Shown: one piece after another, positions 28,079-37,744 of the stretch
How the letters are laid out: each line of letters starts with the position of its first letter
Position numbering within the stretch: position 1 is the stretch's first letter
Assembly: GCA_963825845.1 (NCBI GenBank)
Contig: CAWGVL010000055.1
Span: 1 to 64,000, forward strand
Source of the DNA: DASQDN01 sp963825845
GTDB taxonomy: Bacteria > Acidobacteriota > Terriglobia > Bryobacterales > Bryobacteraceae
Length of the DNA: 64,000 bases
Direction: 5' to 3'
Notes under the pieces: model-generated
Databases searched by the model: none
Told to the model about the DNA's origin: nothing
The model's input: the letters and a program-made list of their open reading frames with translations, nothing else
Made by a program: the position numbers and the translations under genes

Positions 28079-28960
28079 TTAGTTCTCCAATTTGGCGAGT
28101 ACCTTCACTAGAACATTACCAACCACCTGGAAGCTCTGGGCCGACAGCTTCTCGATGGTGTCCTGATCAGTATGCCACCACCCATTCTCTGGTCCGTAGT
28201 TGAAGTCGATGAGGTCAAGAGCGGCTGCGCCGGCTTTAAGGAATGGGATATGGTCGTCCTCCACCGCGCTGTCCAACGTTGAAAAATGGGCTGCATATCC
28301 CAATTGTTTTGCCGTTTCCCACACCATATTCCGCAACCATGGAGTCGAGTTCCATTCGTGCATAATATTCAGGTCGGCATCGCCGATCATGTCGACGTTG
28401 ATGACAGCCTTTATACGAGCCAGCGTTCCGTCCTCGCGCCAGCGATTCGCCAAGTGCCGACTGCCATACAGGCTATCGCTTTCGGTCCAGTTCTGGACGG
28501 CTTCCTCCCCATCCAGCCAAACAAGGTAAAGATCATTTTTTCGAGGTTTCCCACAGAACAGGCGCGCCATCTCCAGAAGAAAGCCACTTGACGAACCGCC
28601 GTCGTTCGCGCCAACAAACACTCGATCGGCCATGACTTTCGTATCGTAGTGGCCGGTGATTACGGCCGCTTGTCCGCCCTGCCCTTTGATCTTGGCAATG
28701 ATGTTATTCATCCTCTTCGGCCCAATCGGTGTCGGTGCCGTGAACACATCCTGCTCGACTACACAGCCGAAAACGCGAAGCTTGCTCGTGATGTAGCTCT
28801 GCAGTTTGTGATGGGCCGGAGAATCGACAGGCCTCGGCCCGAAGGCGACCGCTGCTCGTGTGAACTGGAGAGCGTTTGCTCCGGAGAATCGGCTCGGAGC
28901 GCGTGTTCCGCCAAAAGCGGAGCAGCGATGCAGCAGGACTAGGGCTTTCGTGCGAAACAT
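28079..28960 (-). CDS. M28-family zinc peptidase or glutaminyl cyclase
   Basis: 293 residues. The M28 metal ligands are recognisable: ITGHYDTKV, GANDGGSSSGFLLEMARL, LVWLDGEEAV, INVDMIGDADL and GWWHTDQDTIEKLS. The single-domain layout and the YLVWLDGEEA and HTDQDT blocks resemble bacterial glutaminyl cyclases as much as aminopeptidases, so either activity is possible. The N terminus (LVLLHRCSAFGGTRAP) is an imperfect signal peptide and may hide a one-base error. The start overlaps the end of the methyltransferase by 22 bases. Confidence 0.8.
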   Translation of the reverse strand: MFRTKALVLLHRCSAFGGTRAPSRFSGANALQFTRAAVAFGPRPVDSPAHHKLQSYITSKLRVFGCVVEQDVFTAPTPIGPKRMNNIIAKIKGQGGQAAVITGHYDTKVMADRVFVGANDGGSSSGFLLEMARLFCGKPRKNDLYLVWLDGEEAVQNWTESDSLYGSRHLANRWREDGTLARIKAVINVDMIGDADLNIMHEWNSTPWLRNMVWETAKQLGYAAHFSTLDSAVEDDHIPFLKAGAAALDLIDFNYGPENGWWHTDQDTIEKLSAQSFQVVGNVLVKVLAKLEN

Positions 28961-29624
28961 ATATGACCGAGGGTGAAACTACGCTTCTTGTCGAGTGTAT
29001 CGAGGAATGGCAGGGTAAGCGCAAGCGGCCCGAAAGCAATCACCGGCAGAATTGCCAAAATCCCAGGGAAGAACTGGACCGAGTTCATCAATCGTCGGGA
29101 AAGCAGGCGGAAAAATCCTCCAACGGCTTCGATTCGATGTCGACGAACCCCGCCGACCGGGTCAGGTGCTCAAGACCGAACTGTGTGTAGCGGAAATAGT
29201 CATGCGGCTGCTGATGCTCCTCCCACTCCATTGGCGTAATTAGCAGCAGGCGGCCACCCGGCTTGAGACACCGGTAAAGCTCCCGGACAACCTGGGCCGG
29301 ATCGGTAACGTGCTCCAGAGTGACCACATTTAAAGCAGCATCGAAGGTATTGTCCTTAAACGGAAGGAAAAGCAGGTCGCTGAGAGCATCAAGCTGAGTG
29401 TACGACCAGCTAACATCTCCGATCCCGAGATCGACCGCGGTGTATTGGGTGTGCTGAAATGCACGGACGTACTGACATTCACCGGCCCCCGCATCGAGTA
29501 CACGGTCCAGCGGCCCGTACTGTGAACCAAACAAAGCCAATTCGACCTCTATCCGTGCTTCAAAGTGGAGAATATGATGCTGCAACCACGTCGGAAGCGA
29601 ATCCAGCGGGGGCCGAGCCTTCAT
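28939..29624 (-). CDS. Class I SAM-dependent methyltransferase (one frameshift)
   Basis: A Methyltransf_11-type enzyme: VLDAGAGECQYVRAF (motif I), FDAALNVVTLEHVTDPAQ, and CLKPGGRLLLITPMEWEEHQ. The open frame stops at 29088, but after a one-base shift near 29100-29130 the sequence continues as GGFFRLLSRRLMNS, ILAILPVIAFGPLALTLPF and DKKRSFTLGHICFARKP to a TAG at 28939. That tail, with its hydrophobic stretch and final YICVA-like strand, is typical of sugar-cluster methyltransferases, so the full gene is about 228 residues. ATGA overlap with the preceding methyltransferase. Confidence 0.78.
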
Positions 29625-30580
29625 TCCGGCTTACGTGCTTCCAGCATGACGGTGGATCCCGCGCCGCAGGCGGCCTCCAGCAACGTGAAAGGAAGCGCCG
29701 CAACAACAAGGCCAAAATACGTCAAGTCCTTGAAGAGCCTAAGCTTAGAACCCTCCGCGACCTGCCGCACGCGCCGCGCCATCGGGTCGAGTGATGGGAC
29801 CATACTTGATGCCATTCCCGCTGGGTTGTCACGAAGAGAAAAATACTTTGTACGTAACAGCTTAAACCCGCAATTCTCAAGCAAAACTTGAAGATCGTGA
29901 GCGCGGAAGTTGATCAGGTGCCGCGGAACATCGAGGCCATTCCACCGCTCGCCAAAAACCAAGAACTGCCATGATGAGGCGTTCGGGACTTGTAAAATCA
30001 ATCGTCCTCCTGGCCTCAGCAGCTGCCACGCAGCCTGCAGATAGGAGGCGGGATCGTAAAGATGCTCTAGAACATGAAACATCGTTACGGCGGCGAAGAA
30101 ATCATTCGGAAACGGGGCGCTCGAAAAGACTCCCGCCACAACCGGCACGCCATTCTGTGACCACGCGACCCCAGCGGCCTGCCTCGAGTAATCCAATCCG
30201 AACACCCGATAGCCTCGGTCAGCCATCAACCGGCCGAAGAGGGCTCCGCCGCATCCGACGTCGAGCAATGGTCCATCCTCCGTCCGGAAGGCCGATGAGA
30301 CGAAGTTTATATGATCCCGCAGAACGAACCTGCGATACCGCTCCTCCAGACGGCTTACACTGTTCTCCTGCGGCGCGAACCAATAATTGTCGGGATAGAA
30401 CTTCTGGAGTTCAGCGACAGTCGGCCACGGATGCATGCGCAGCAGCCGGCAACCCGAGCACTCGATGACCGAGAATCGCTTGTCGGTGGTGCCGAATAGA
30501 CGGTCTGTTTGACAGTACAGTTGTCGCCAACGTCTGCTCCCGCACGCGGGACAGCATTCGCTTGTTGGAGCCGGAGTCAA
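29621..30580 (-). CDS. Methyltransferase with N-terminal zinc-ribbon-like motif
   Basis: 319 residues. The N terminus has two cysteine pairs, CCPACGS and ECSGCRLL, typical of sugar C- or O-methyltransferase relatives. The SAM domain follows: LLDVGCGGALFGRLM (motif I), AAVTMFHVLEHLYDPASYL and LLRPGGRLILQVPN. Enzymes of this layout are common in polysaccharide and lipid-carrier clusters. It overlaps the glycosyltransferase upstream and the next methyltransferase downstream by 4 bases each. Confidence 0.85.
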   Translation of the reverse strand: MTPAPTSECCPACGSRRWRQLYCQTDRLFGTTDKRFSVIECSGCRLLRMHPWPTVAELQKFYPDNYWFAPQENSVSRLEERYRRFVLRDHINFVSSAFRTEDGPLLDVGCGGALFGRLMADRGYRVFGLDYSRQAAGVAWSQNGVPVVAGVFSSAPFPNDFFAAVTMFHVLEHLYDPASYLQAAWQLLRPGGRLILQVPNASSWQFLVFGERWNGLDVPRHLINFRAHDLQVLLENCGFKLLRTKYFSLRDNPAGMASSMVPSLDPMARRVRQVAEGSKLRLFKDLTYFGLVVAALPFTLLEAACGAGSTVMLEARKPE

Positions 30581-31623
30581 ATCGCGTGCTCCGATAGCTC
30601 CTTCAGGCTGATTCGATATCGAAACAACAGTTCTCGTACCTGTTTTGGCGTTAATCTGCGGATTCTCCGCATGGCGCGCCGCTTCCGGAGCGTAGCAGGG
30701 GCCATAGTGATCGCCTGGGCCATGCCCTGCAAGAGAGCCGCCGCGATTTTGGCCTTACCGCCGACGCCCTGAAAACGCGCCGCTTCCCCTCTTCCCCTGA
30801 AGCCTGCCCATGCGCCCGCGACAAGCCTCATCGCCCAGTAAGGTACATTCAACCAGATCAGGCTGGCGGGAAAGTGCTTCAGGACCAGCAGCACACGATT
30901 CCTCTCGATCAATTGCAGCCGTCTGCTCGAAAGGACACCCAAAGTTGCTCCTCTGTGGTGTAAAACAACGGCTTTCGGCGCATAAATACACTTCCAGCCG
31001 GCAATTCTGGCACGCATTCCAAGTTCGGCATCGTCGGCATAAGCAAACAGATCCTCGTCAAAACCGCCGATTTCTCTTAGCATTGCGCTCCGATACATAG
31101 CCGCGCAGCCGTCGGGCCAAAGCACGTCCTCAACATTATCGAATCGCCCGTCGTTCGGCTGGCCCGATCCGCGGCCCCGATTCTGGCCGTCGAGATAAAT
31201 CAAGTGACCTGCCTTATCGATTTTGCGCGGATCCTCATAAACGAGGATTTTGCAAGCAACCATTCCATAATCCGGGCGGTTGGAAACAACATTCATCATC
31301 GATGCAAGCCAGTCCGGATCGGCCTCGGCGTCATTGTTCAGAAGAGCTATCCATTCACCGGCCGCCAATTGAATCCCCTGATTATTGGCGCCGCAAAACC
31401 CGCGATTGTCTTCGTTCTGTATCACTTGCAACGGAAGTGGAAAGTGGCGCTTCAAATCCCCGAGCATCTCCCGTGATCCGTCAGAAGATCCATTATCCAC
31501 GACGATTACTTCGAAACTTGGGGCGTTACGTTGTGAAGCAAGCGACGAAAGACAAGATCTAAGTAGATCCTTTCGATTCCAGTTGACAACAACAACTGTA
31601 ATCAGGGGGCGTCCATAAGTCAC
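30577..31623 (-). CDS. Glycosyltransferase family 2
   Basis: About 348 residues of the GT2 rhamnosyltransferase-like type: LITVVVVNWNRKDLL, VVDNGSSDGS, NRGFCGANNQGI, the DxD-type LLNNDAEADPDWL, and EDLFAYADDAELGMRARIAG. It adds a sugar to a cell-surface glycan precursor on the cytoplasmic side; a C-terminal hydrophobic stretch may touch the membrane. The open frame reaches 31791, overlapping the divergent RodZ gene; GTG 31623 removes that overlap and starts just before the first strand. It leads a six-gene operon of surface-glycan and secreted-enzyme genes. The 46 bases to RodZ must hold promoters for both directions. Confidence 0.88.
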   Translation of the reverse strand: MTYGRPLITVVVVNWNRKDLLRSCLSSLASQRNAPSFEVIVVDNGSSDGSREMLGDLKRHFPLPLQVIQNEDNRGFCGANNQGIQLAAGEWIALLNNDAEADPDWLASMMNVVSNRPDYGMVACKILVYEDPRKIDKAGHLIYLDGQNRGRGSGQPNDGRFDNVEDVLWPDGCAAMYRSAMLREIGGFDEDLFAYADDAELGMRARIAGWKCIYAPKAVVLHHRGATLGVLSSRRLQLIERNRVLLVLKHFPASLIWLNVPYWAMRLVAGAWAGFRGRGEAARFQGVGGKAKIAAALLQGMAQAITMAPATLRKRRAMRRIRRLTPKQVRELLFRYRISLKELSEHAI

Positions 31624-31669
31624 GTGCTGTAGTATTATAACTGCTGAAACGTCCCAACCCGAGTCATCT

Positions 31670-32518
31670 ATGCCCTCCGCTGGTGAACTACTTCGTAATG
31701 AGCGCTTACAGCGCCAGCGAGGATTGTCTGAAATCGCATCGGAGACGCGGATTAGTGTCCGATACCTGGAAGCTATCGAAACGGACGACATAGGAATTCT
31801 TCCCGGAGATTTCTTCTACCGCAGTTTTATCCGGCAGTACGCAACCGCTCTAGGTCTGGATGAATCGGCCATCAAGCACATTCTCGAGGCGGTGGAACCC
31901 GCCCCAGAAATCGATCCGCTTCCAACTTTTGCGCTCCCGCAACAAATCGCCGAGGTGGAGCAACGCTCCAAACCCCTCGCCCAAGTTCCGACACGCGTAG
32001 CGGTCGCGCTTTTTCTCGTCGTAGTCGGTTGTTGCTCGGGCCTTTACGCGATCTGGAACCGCGCCCACGAGTCGTTCGACGTGCCACCCGCGGCGGCGGA
32101 AACCGCGACAAATGCGACGGCCGATGCATCGCAAAGTGCAACCGATGCAGGCGCTCCTCCTCAGGCGGCTGCTGCGGCGCCCCCGGAGACGGTTCCCGCA
32201 GCGCCTGTCGCGCCGCCCGCGCAATCAGAAGCCCTTCCGGCGGATCCCAAGAAAATCAACGTAGATCTTTCAGCGAACGAGACAACTTGGGTTTCGATTT
32301 CTTCGGCGGGCCGAACGGTTTTTGCGGGAATCCTGGACGCGAGCCAAACCAAGACTTTCGATTTGAGTGAGAGCGCTAAATTGCTTACCGGCAATGCGGC
32401 GGGCCTCGACGTCCGGATGAATGGACGGCCGATTGGACCCATCGGACAGCGCGGACAAGTGCGCGTAGTCGTCTTTAGCGGCGACCATTACGAAATATTA
32501 TCGCCGCACAAAATGTAA
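31670..32518 (+). CDS. RodZ-like HTH membrane protein
   Basis: 282 residues with the RodZ layout. An N-terminal HTH_25 domain (LRNERLQRQRGLSEIASET, ISVRYLEAIE) carries the PGDFFYRSFIRQYA motif. A single membrane helix follows at about 109-128, then a long Ala/Pro/Thr linker (130-190), then a periplasmic DUF4115-like domain (WVSISSAGRTVFAGIL, LDVRMNGRPIGPIG). RodZ ties the MreB cytoskeleton to the cell-wall elongation machine. Transcribed divergently from the GT2 operon. Confidence 0.85.
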   Translation: MPSAGELLRNERLQRQRGLSEIASETRISVRYLEAIETDDIGILPGDFFYRSFIRQYATALGLDESAIKHILEAVEPAPEIDPLPTFALPQQIAEVEQRSKPLAQVPTRVAVALFLVVVGCCSGLYAIWNRAHESFDVPPAAAETATNATADASQSATDAGAPPQAAAAAPPETVPAAPVAPPAQSEALPADPKKINVDLSANETTWVSISSAGRTVFAGILDASQTKTFDLSESAKLLTGNAAGLDVRMNGRPIGPIGQRGQVRVVVFSGDHYEILSPHKM

Positions 32519-32632
32519 GGGTATTACAGTTATTTCAACGCAAGTTGTGATGGACATCGTTCATACTTAGAGTTTTGGATTGACGCGCTAAACCTAAGTC
32601 GCGCTTTCATATTGACCACTGGAGTGTAATCT

Positions 32633-33072
32633 TTGTTCGACGGGCGAATACGGCCACTCAACGTCCTTTTGGTAGAGGATAATCCGGGAGATGTCCGGCT
32701 GATGCGGGAAGCGCTCCGCAACGGCGACGCGACAAAAAAACTGGATGCCGTTGAGGATGGCGAAGAAGCCTTAGCCTATCTGCACCGGCGACACCCATAT
32801 ACGGCGGCGCCAAAACCCGATCTCATCTTTCTGGATCTCAATCTCCCAAAAAAGATGGCCGTGAAGTCCTGCTCGAGATAAAACAGGACGAATCGCTGCG
32901 CCGGATTCCCGTTGTTGTTCTCACAACCTCTGAAGCGGAGCGCGATATTTCTCGGGTTTACGAACTGCACGCTAATTGCTACGTCAAAAAACCTACTGAC
33001 CTGGACGAGTACATGGAAGTAATTCGCGCGTGCGAAAACTTCTGGCTCCACGTAGTGCGACTGCCAAGGTAA
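32633..33072 (+). CDS. Response regulator receiver protein, Rcp1 type (one frameshift)
   Basis: A single receiver domain of about 145 residues. LLVEDNPGDVRLMREAL holds the acidic pocket, LIFLDLNLP the phosphorylated Asp, VVVLTTSEAERDI the Thr/Ser switch, and YVKKPTDLDEYM the conserved Lys. The frame breaks at a run of six A (32848-32853); one extra A restores LPKKDGREVLLEIKQDE to the stop at 33072. TTG 32633 is preceded by GGAG at a good distance. The histidine kinase gene starts a few bases downstream, so they are a likely partner pair. No output domain. Confidence 0.85.
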
Positions 33073-33078
33073 CACCTG

Positions 33079-34536
33079 GTGCTGATCCGGTCGGTCCCGT
33101 CGCGGGTTGCGGTTACGATCGCACTTCCAGCGCTGGCCTTGCTGGTCATCCCAACTACTGCGTTCGTGGCTTGAACCCACCTTTGATCGTTGTTCATCGC
33201 CGCGAGCGCAATTGCCGCGTGGCTTTGTGGTACACGGTATGGCTTCGTCTGCGTGCTGCTGTCGGCGCTGGCGATCGATCTATTTCTTCCTGATGCCGTA
33301 CAACAGCTTCGAACTGCTTAACGCAAGCCTCAAGGTCAGGTTCTTCCTGTTTCTCGCCACGGCGGCGGTCGATCATAGGACTGATCCATTACGCCCGCAA
33401 GGCACGCGCCGACTTGGACGGAATCCGAAGAACGGTACCGCAGCCTCGCGGAATTGATTCCGTTCGGCGGATGGGTCGCGGATAAGCGAGGCAACATGGT
33501 GCGTCTCAGCGAATCCTTTCTGAAAACGTTCGAAACGACAATGGACGAATGTCGGGGACTAGGCTGGATGCGGCTGCTCGATGAATCCGAACGCGATCAG
33601 GTACTCGCCGACTGGAGTGAGTGCATGCGTTCGGGCTACTTCTGGGACTACGAATACCGTCTCAAGGCGCCCTCGGGCAGCCAGTACGTCGTTCTTAAGC
33701 CGCGGCATTCCCGTCTACGGCGCAGGAGGAAAAGCAGAAGAACTTGGGTGGGCATTCACCTGGATATTACGGAGCGTGAACTCAGCGCTCAACATCGTAT
33801 CGAGCAGGCTCGAAACATTGCGCGTTTCAATGCCGAACTTGAGCAGTTCGCATATGTCTCGGCGCATGATCTGCAGGAACCACTGCGCATGATCGCCAGC
33901 TACCTGCAGCTTCTTTCCCGCCGTTACAAAGGAAAACTGGATGCGGACGCCGATACATTATCGGCTATGCCGTGGAGGGAGCGGAGCGGCTCCAGATCTC
34001 TGCTTCGGGATTTGCTGGACTTACAGCAGGCCGGCAAAGGCAATAAACCTGTTCTGAGTTGCGCCACTGTCATCGGCCGTGAGAAAGCGTGCGAAAATCT
34101 GTCAATCGACAGATCCAGCAGTACGGCGCGGTAAGTCACCTATATCGACCTGCCAACGCTCTGAATACGAAGAGCAGACGTTCGATCCAGGTCTTCGGGC
34201 ATTTGTTCGATAACTCCCTGAAATACCGGCAAGGATGGCGTTCCATCCCGAGATTCACGTGTCTCGGAGTCCGGAAGGTCGTGAAAGCCGGAGGCCTGGG
34301 AGATCCGCATCAAGGACAACGGCATCGGAATTCCTGCGGGAGTTCCTCGACGAAGATTTTCGATGTTTTTCAGCGCCTTCATCCGCGAAGCATGTATCCG
34401 GGAACAGGCATCGGGCTGGCGATCTGCAAGAAAATCGTCGAAGTCCACGGGGGACGAACTGACGGCGGAATCCAACTCGGCGAGGGATCAACTTTCTACC
34501 TTCACGATTCCGCTCAGTCGTGAGCGGCAAGCGTGA
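33079..34536 (+). pseudogene. Sensor histidine kinase (DUF4118-PAS-HisKA-HATPase), many frameshifts
   Basis: Reading across several frames gives a complete sensor kinase. A DUF4118-like membrane region comes first (VAVTIALPALALLVIPTTAF; later LAIDLFFLMPYNSFELL), then a PAS domain (IPFGGWVADKRGNMVRLSE, FWDYEYRLKAPSG). The H-box is FAYVSAHDLQEPLRM near 33846-33890, the N-box FGHLFDNSLKYR near 34200, and the G-box GTGIGLAICKKIVEVHGG near 34401. The end reads FTIPLSRE near 34502 to a TGA at 34534-34536. At least five one-base shifts are needed (for example near 33170, 33400, 33990, 34130 and 34250). All key residues are intact, so this may be a sequencing problem rather than a dead gene. Partner is the preceding receiver. 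Confidence 0.7.
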
Positions 34537-35560
34537 ATTTGAAAGTCGATGCCTTTGCCCGGCTTCCGACTCCACCCAGATTCGCCCGCCGTGGCTTTCG
34601 ATAATCTTGCGGCAGATCGCAAGCCCAATGCCGGTGCCCGGTACCTCTTTCCCATGCAGCCGTTTGAAAACGCCAAAAATCCGCTCGTGGTGTTCAGCAT
34701 CGATACCAATCCCGTTGTCGACGCACGGAAAACTCGTACATGTCGTTCACGCGGACAGCCGAGATATGCAACGCGGGCGGCACCGCTGTGCGGTACTTGA
34801 TTGCGTTGATCAGCAGGTTTTGAAACACCTGCGATAGCTGCGTCTGGTCGGCCTCCACCATGGGGAGCGGATCATACGTGATGGTGCGCCGTTCTCTTTC
34901 ACCAGCCGATCGACGTTCATGATCGCCCACTGAAGAATATTTGCCGAAGAAGTCGGTTCTGGCACGGTACGATCGGGCCGGCCAGCCTGAGAATATGCCA
35001 GCAGATCCTTCAAAAGCTGAGTCATACGCCCCGCCGCATCCATCATGAAGTGGATAAATTCGTCGGCGTCTGCATCCAGTTTCCCTGAGTACCGGCGCGC
35101 TCAGCAGTTCGGCATAGGAGCGGACGGTTCGTAGCGGTTCCTGCAAGTCGTGAGAAACAGTATAGGCAAATCGTTGCAATTCGTCGTTCGATCGCTCGAG
35201 CTGGCTTTCCAGGTTCCGGCGTTCCGTCGCATCACGCGTGACCTTCGCGAATCCGATCACTTCACCGGCTGCGATCCTTAACGCAAGTCGTCATCCCCTC
35301 AGCCCAGAATTTCTCACCATTGTCTTACCAGCCACCGGTGTCGTCCGCATGCCCTCCTTCGCGGCCATGCGCAATTCGTTCTCCGGGACATTATTGGTCC
35401 GATCGTCGTCTGTATAAAAGACCGAAAAATGCTTGCCGATAATTTCAGAGGCTACGTAGCCGTGCACGCACTAATCGCCGGGATTCCAAGAAACGATCAC
35501 GCCGCCGGATTGAGCATGAAGAGCGCATAATGACGCACCGCGGAAACCAGGGAGCGCTCG
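34488..35560 (-). pseudogene. Second sensor histidine kinase (PAS-HisKA-HATPase), many frameshifts
   Basis: On the minus strand, in order: PAS sequence (YALFMLNPA, VIVSWNPG, GYVASEIIGKHFSVFYTDDD; 35540 to about 35320), linker FAKVTRDATERRNLESQLER, H-box FAYTVSHDLQEPLRTVRSYA (about 35160), MMDAAGRMTQLLKDLLAYSQ, N-box QVFQNLLINAIKYR (about 34810), and ERIFGVFKRLHGKEV with GTGIGLAICRKIIESHGG (about 34600). At least six one-base shifts break it. The 5' end is uncertain. Its 3' end overlaps that of the convergent kinase by about 50 bases. Related in sequence to that kinase, so the two may be paralogues. Confidence 0.65.
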
Positions 35561-35579
35561 GGATTGCATTGCGCCTTCT

Positions 35580-35891
35580 TCAGAGCCAATGCCACGGCGT
35601 TCTCCAGCTCCCTTCCTCGCAGCGGAAGTGGGACGACGAGTTCCGGACATGGAGTACCGAACTGGAGATGAGGTCGGCAGTCGCGATGGCAACGAATGGC
35701 AACCGAGATGGCAGCGCTGCGTGAACAAGCCGCGAATCGATCAAAGCCAGCAGTGGCTGAATTTGACTCAGCAGTGGTTCGACCGTCAGCGGGCGTCTCA
35801 CCCGGCTCATAGCCCGCAGCAATGAGCCGCGTTCGGAAATTTCCGCTATCGGCAAATCCTTATGAGCGATAACGATGTCGGGCCTGTCCAT
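35580..35891 (-). other. Unassigned open frame upstream of the second kinase
   Basis: 103 codons beginning MDRPDIVIAHKDLPIAEISE. The first 45 residues faintly resemble the middle of a receiver domain (hydrophobic strand, Asp, then LLRAMSRVRRPL), so this could be a broken response regulator or the 5' end of the second kinase gene. Frame breaks nearby prevent a firm call. The 35892-36246 stretch to its right shows nothing I can identify. Confidence 0.25.
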
Positions 35892-36246
35892 AAGGAACTG
35901 TTCGGGACAATGCGGATCTCGCTGGTGCAGAACGCGACGTCGATGGAACCGGACGCGCTTACCTCATTAGACAGCACTCGGACCCTTTTGGCTACTCAAG
36001 ACGCGTCGGATGGGGATTTCCCCGCGGCGAATTGCGACAACCTTGAAAAAATCCACCGCGGATTAGGGAATTGAAAAACGTAAAGCGAGAAGAGAAGAAA
36101 GGGCGAAACATGTTCGCCCGGTGATGAATCAACAATTGGAGGCAAACGAATGCCTGTCGATGAGCGGAAACAGCGACCCATGATGGCCCACGCTCGACGC
36201 GCTTGATCGAGGCCGGGATATCGGTCATTACGGACGACTCGTCTTC

Positions 36247-36531
36247 GTGATGGTAGCGCGGCACTTCATGGATGACAATGAAATCATTGAGCATCTGCAG
36301 AAAGATAAGACGTTCAACGAAGAGCAGGGACGGTCGCTGCTAAAACAGGTGGAAGCGCGGGGCTATAATCCGCCAAAGCGGGAACGCGTGCTCGAATGGA
36401 TGGAGCGTCAGAAGTTTCCGATTTGTCCCGCTACGGATGATCCGGGGCAATGCAATGTGTATCGCAATCTCGAATTCCCAAAAGAAATCTACGACCGCAT
36501 AGCCCGATTTTATGAAGGCCAGACGAACTGA
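36247..36531 (+). CDS. Hypothetical protein
   Basis: 94 codons from GTG 36247; ATG 36250 or ATG 36268 (MDDNEIIEHLQKDK) are alternative starts. The protein is hydrophilic and helical, with FNEEQGRSLLKQVEARGYNPP and a C-terminal FPKEIYDRIARFYEGQ. Two cysteines are present (ICPATDDPGQC). No family recognised. Its stop converges on the YceH gene with essentially no gap. Clean frame and even composition support a real gene. Confidence 0.6.
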   Translation: MMVARHFMDDNEIIEHLQKDKTFNEEQGRSLLKQVEARGYNPPKRERVLEWMERQKFPICPATDDPGQCNVYRNLEFPKEIYDRIARFYEGQTN

Positions 36532-37178
36532 TTACTCAAACTGCTGCTTGAATCGTGCAAATTGTTGCTCGAGATCGAGAATTTTTTGACGCAATTCCGA
36601 CATTTCGGCCTCCAGTTCGCTGGTTCGGTCGTGTGCCGCGGAGCCGCTGCGCTGTAGCGGTTCGATGTGCTCAGACACAGAGGGCTCACCTGAGAGCAAT
36701 TGAGCCCATCGGGCTCTTTGGTGCCGGGCAGTTTCGGCAGCACTCTTACGAACGGCTGCTCGGCGCGCTCGCTCAATGCGCGAAGGCACCGCTCCACCTC
36801 ATCCGAGTCGGTAAAACGATGCATGCGGCCCGCACGGTCCCTGAGTTCTCCCACGGTCTGAGGGCCGCGTACAAGCAATTCGCAGAGCAGCGCAACTTCA
36901 CGCCGGCCGAGGTTCAGCCTCTCCTGCAAGCGATGGCCGTACTTCGGTACACGATTCCCGCCGCCGGTCAACGTCATTACCAACTGTTTGTGCCGCAGGC
37001 GATCGAGTGCTTCAGCGACGTCGTCTTCTTCGTATGTGACAACCGGATCGCGGTTCGACTTCTGATTGCACGCGTTGATCAATGCGTTCAGCGTCAACGG
37101 GTAATACTCGGGCGTCGTGATCTCTTTCTCGATCAGGCACCCGAGCACTCGCGCTTCTACCGCGTCCAACTCGATCAT
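36532..37178 (-). CDS. YceH family protein (DUF480), one frameshift
   Basis: About 215 residues with two winged-helix domains. ELDAVEARVLGCLIEKE and TPEYYPLTLNALINACNQKS are the hallmark YceH N terminus, and REVALLCELLVRGPQTVGEL starts the second domain. Near 36700-36720 the frame shifts and continues as RWAQLLSGEP and ends in a coiled-coil-like tail (SELRQKILDLEQQFARFKQQ) to 36532. ATG 37178 matches the family start. The function of YceH is not established; DNA binding is inferred from the fold. It lies directly behind the bacilliredoxin. Confidence 0.85.
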
Positions 37179-37192
37179 TGCCGGGATTGCGG

Positions 37193-37623
37193 CTATCCGA
37201 CTTCTTGCAGAACCGATCGAATGCATCGGTCAATGTTTTCGCGATCTCCGGGCCAGCCGGTTCTCAATCTGATGGCGAGGAAGCAGGTAGACCGGCTGGC
37301 CGTCGCGGAAAAGATAGACACAGGGTGAAGAGGGCGGCAGTGCGCCGGCAAACTCGCGAACCCGGTCCGTCGCTTCGACGTCGCCGCCGGCGAAAACGGT
37401 CGCTACCTTATCCGGCGTAACATCGTGCTTCAGAGCCAGCGCAATTCCCGGCCGCGCCTTCCCTGCGGCGCAGCCGCACACGGAATTCACGACCATCATG
37501 ACTAATCTCGCCCGAATTCCCGCCGAGCAGACGATCAACATCCGCAGGCGTACGAGCCTCTTCCACACCGTGCTGGGTCAAGTCCTGGCGCATCGCCGCA
37601 ATTAACTGTTCCGGATAACGCAA
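37193..37623 (-). CDS. Bacilliredoxin, BrxA/BrxB (YphP/YqiW) family, frameshifted
   Basis: About 140 residues: MRYPEQLIAAMRQDLTQHGV, a CGC-type redox motif in VNSVCGCAAGKARPG, VATVFAGGDVEATDRVREFA, PPSSPCVYLFRDGQPVYLL and a final TDAFDRFC. In Firmicutes these proteins remove bacillithiol from oxidised proteins; in acidobacteria the thiol partner is uncertain. Two frame breaks, near 37495-37510 and near 37235, must be bridged; a TAG at 37193-37195 gives the probable end. Its start at 37623 has AGGAGAT about 8 bases upstream on the coding strand. Confidence 0.8.
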
Positions 37624-37744
37624 AATATAGATCTCCTTAAACCTTCATTCTAACGAGACGCAATTCCGCGTCCGCGAGATACTGAGAACTGGTGGCAAAG
37701 CCATTCAAGCATCCTTCGCGGACAATCGAGGAGCAAGCGTAGTT

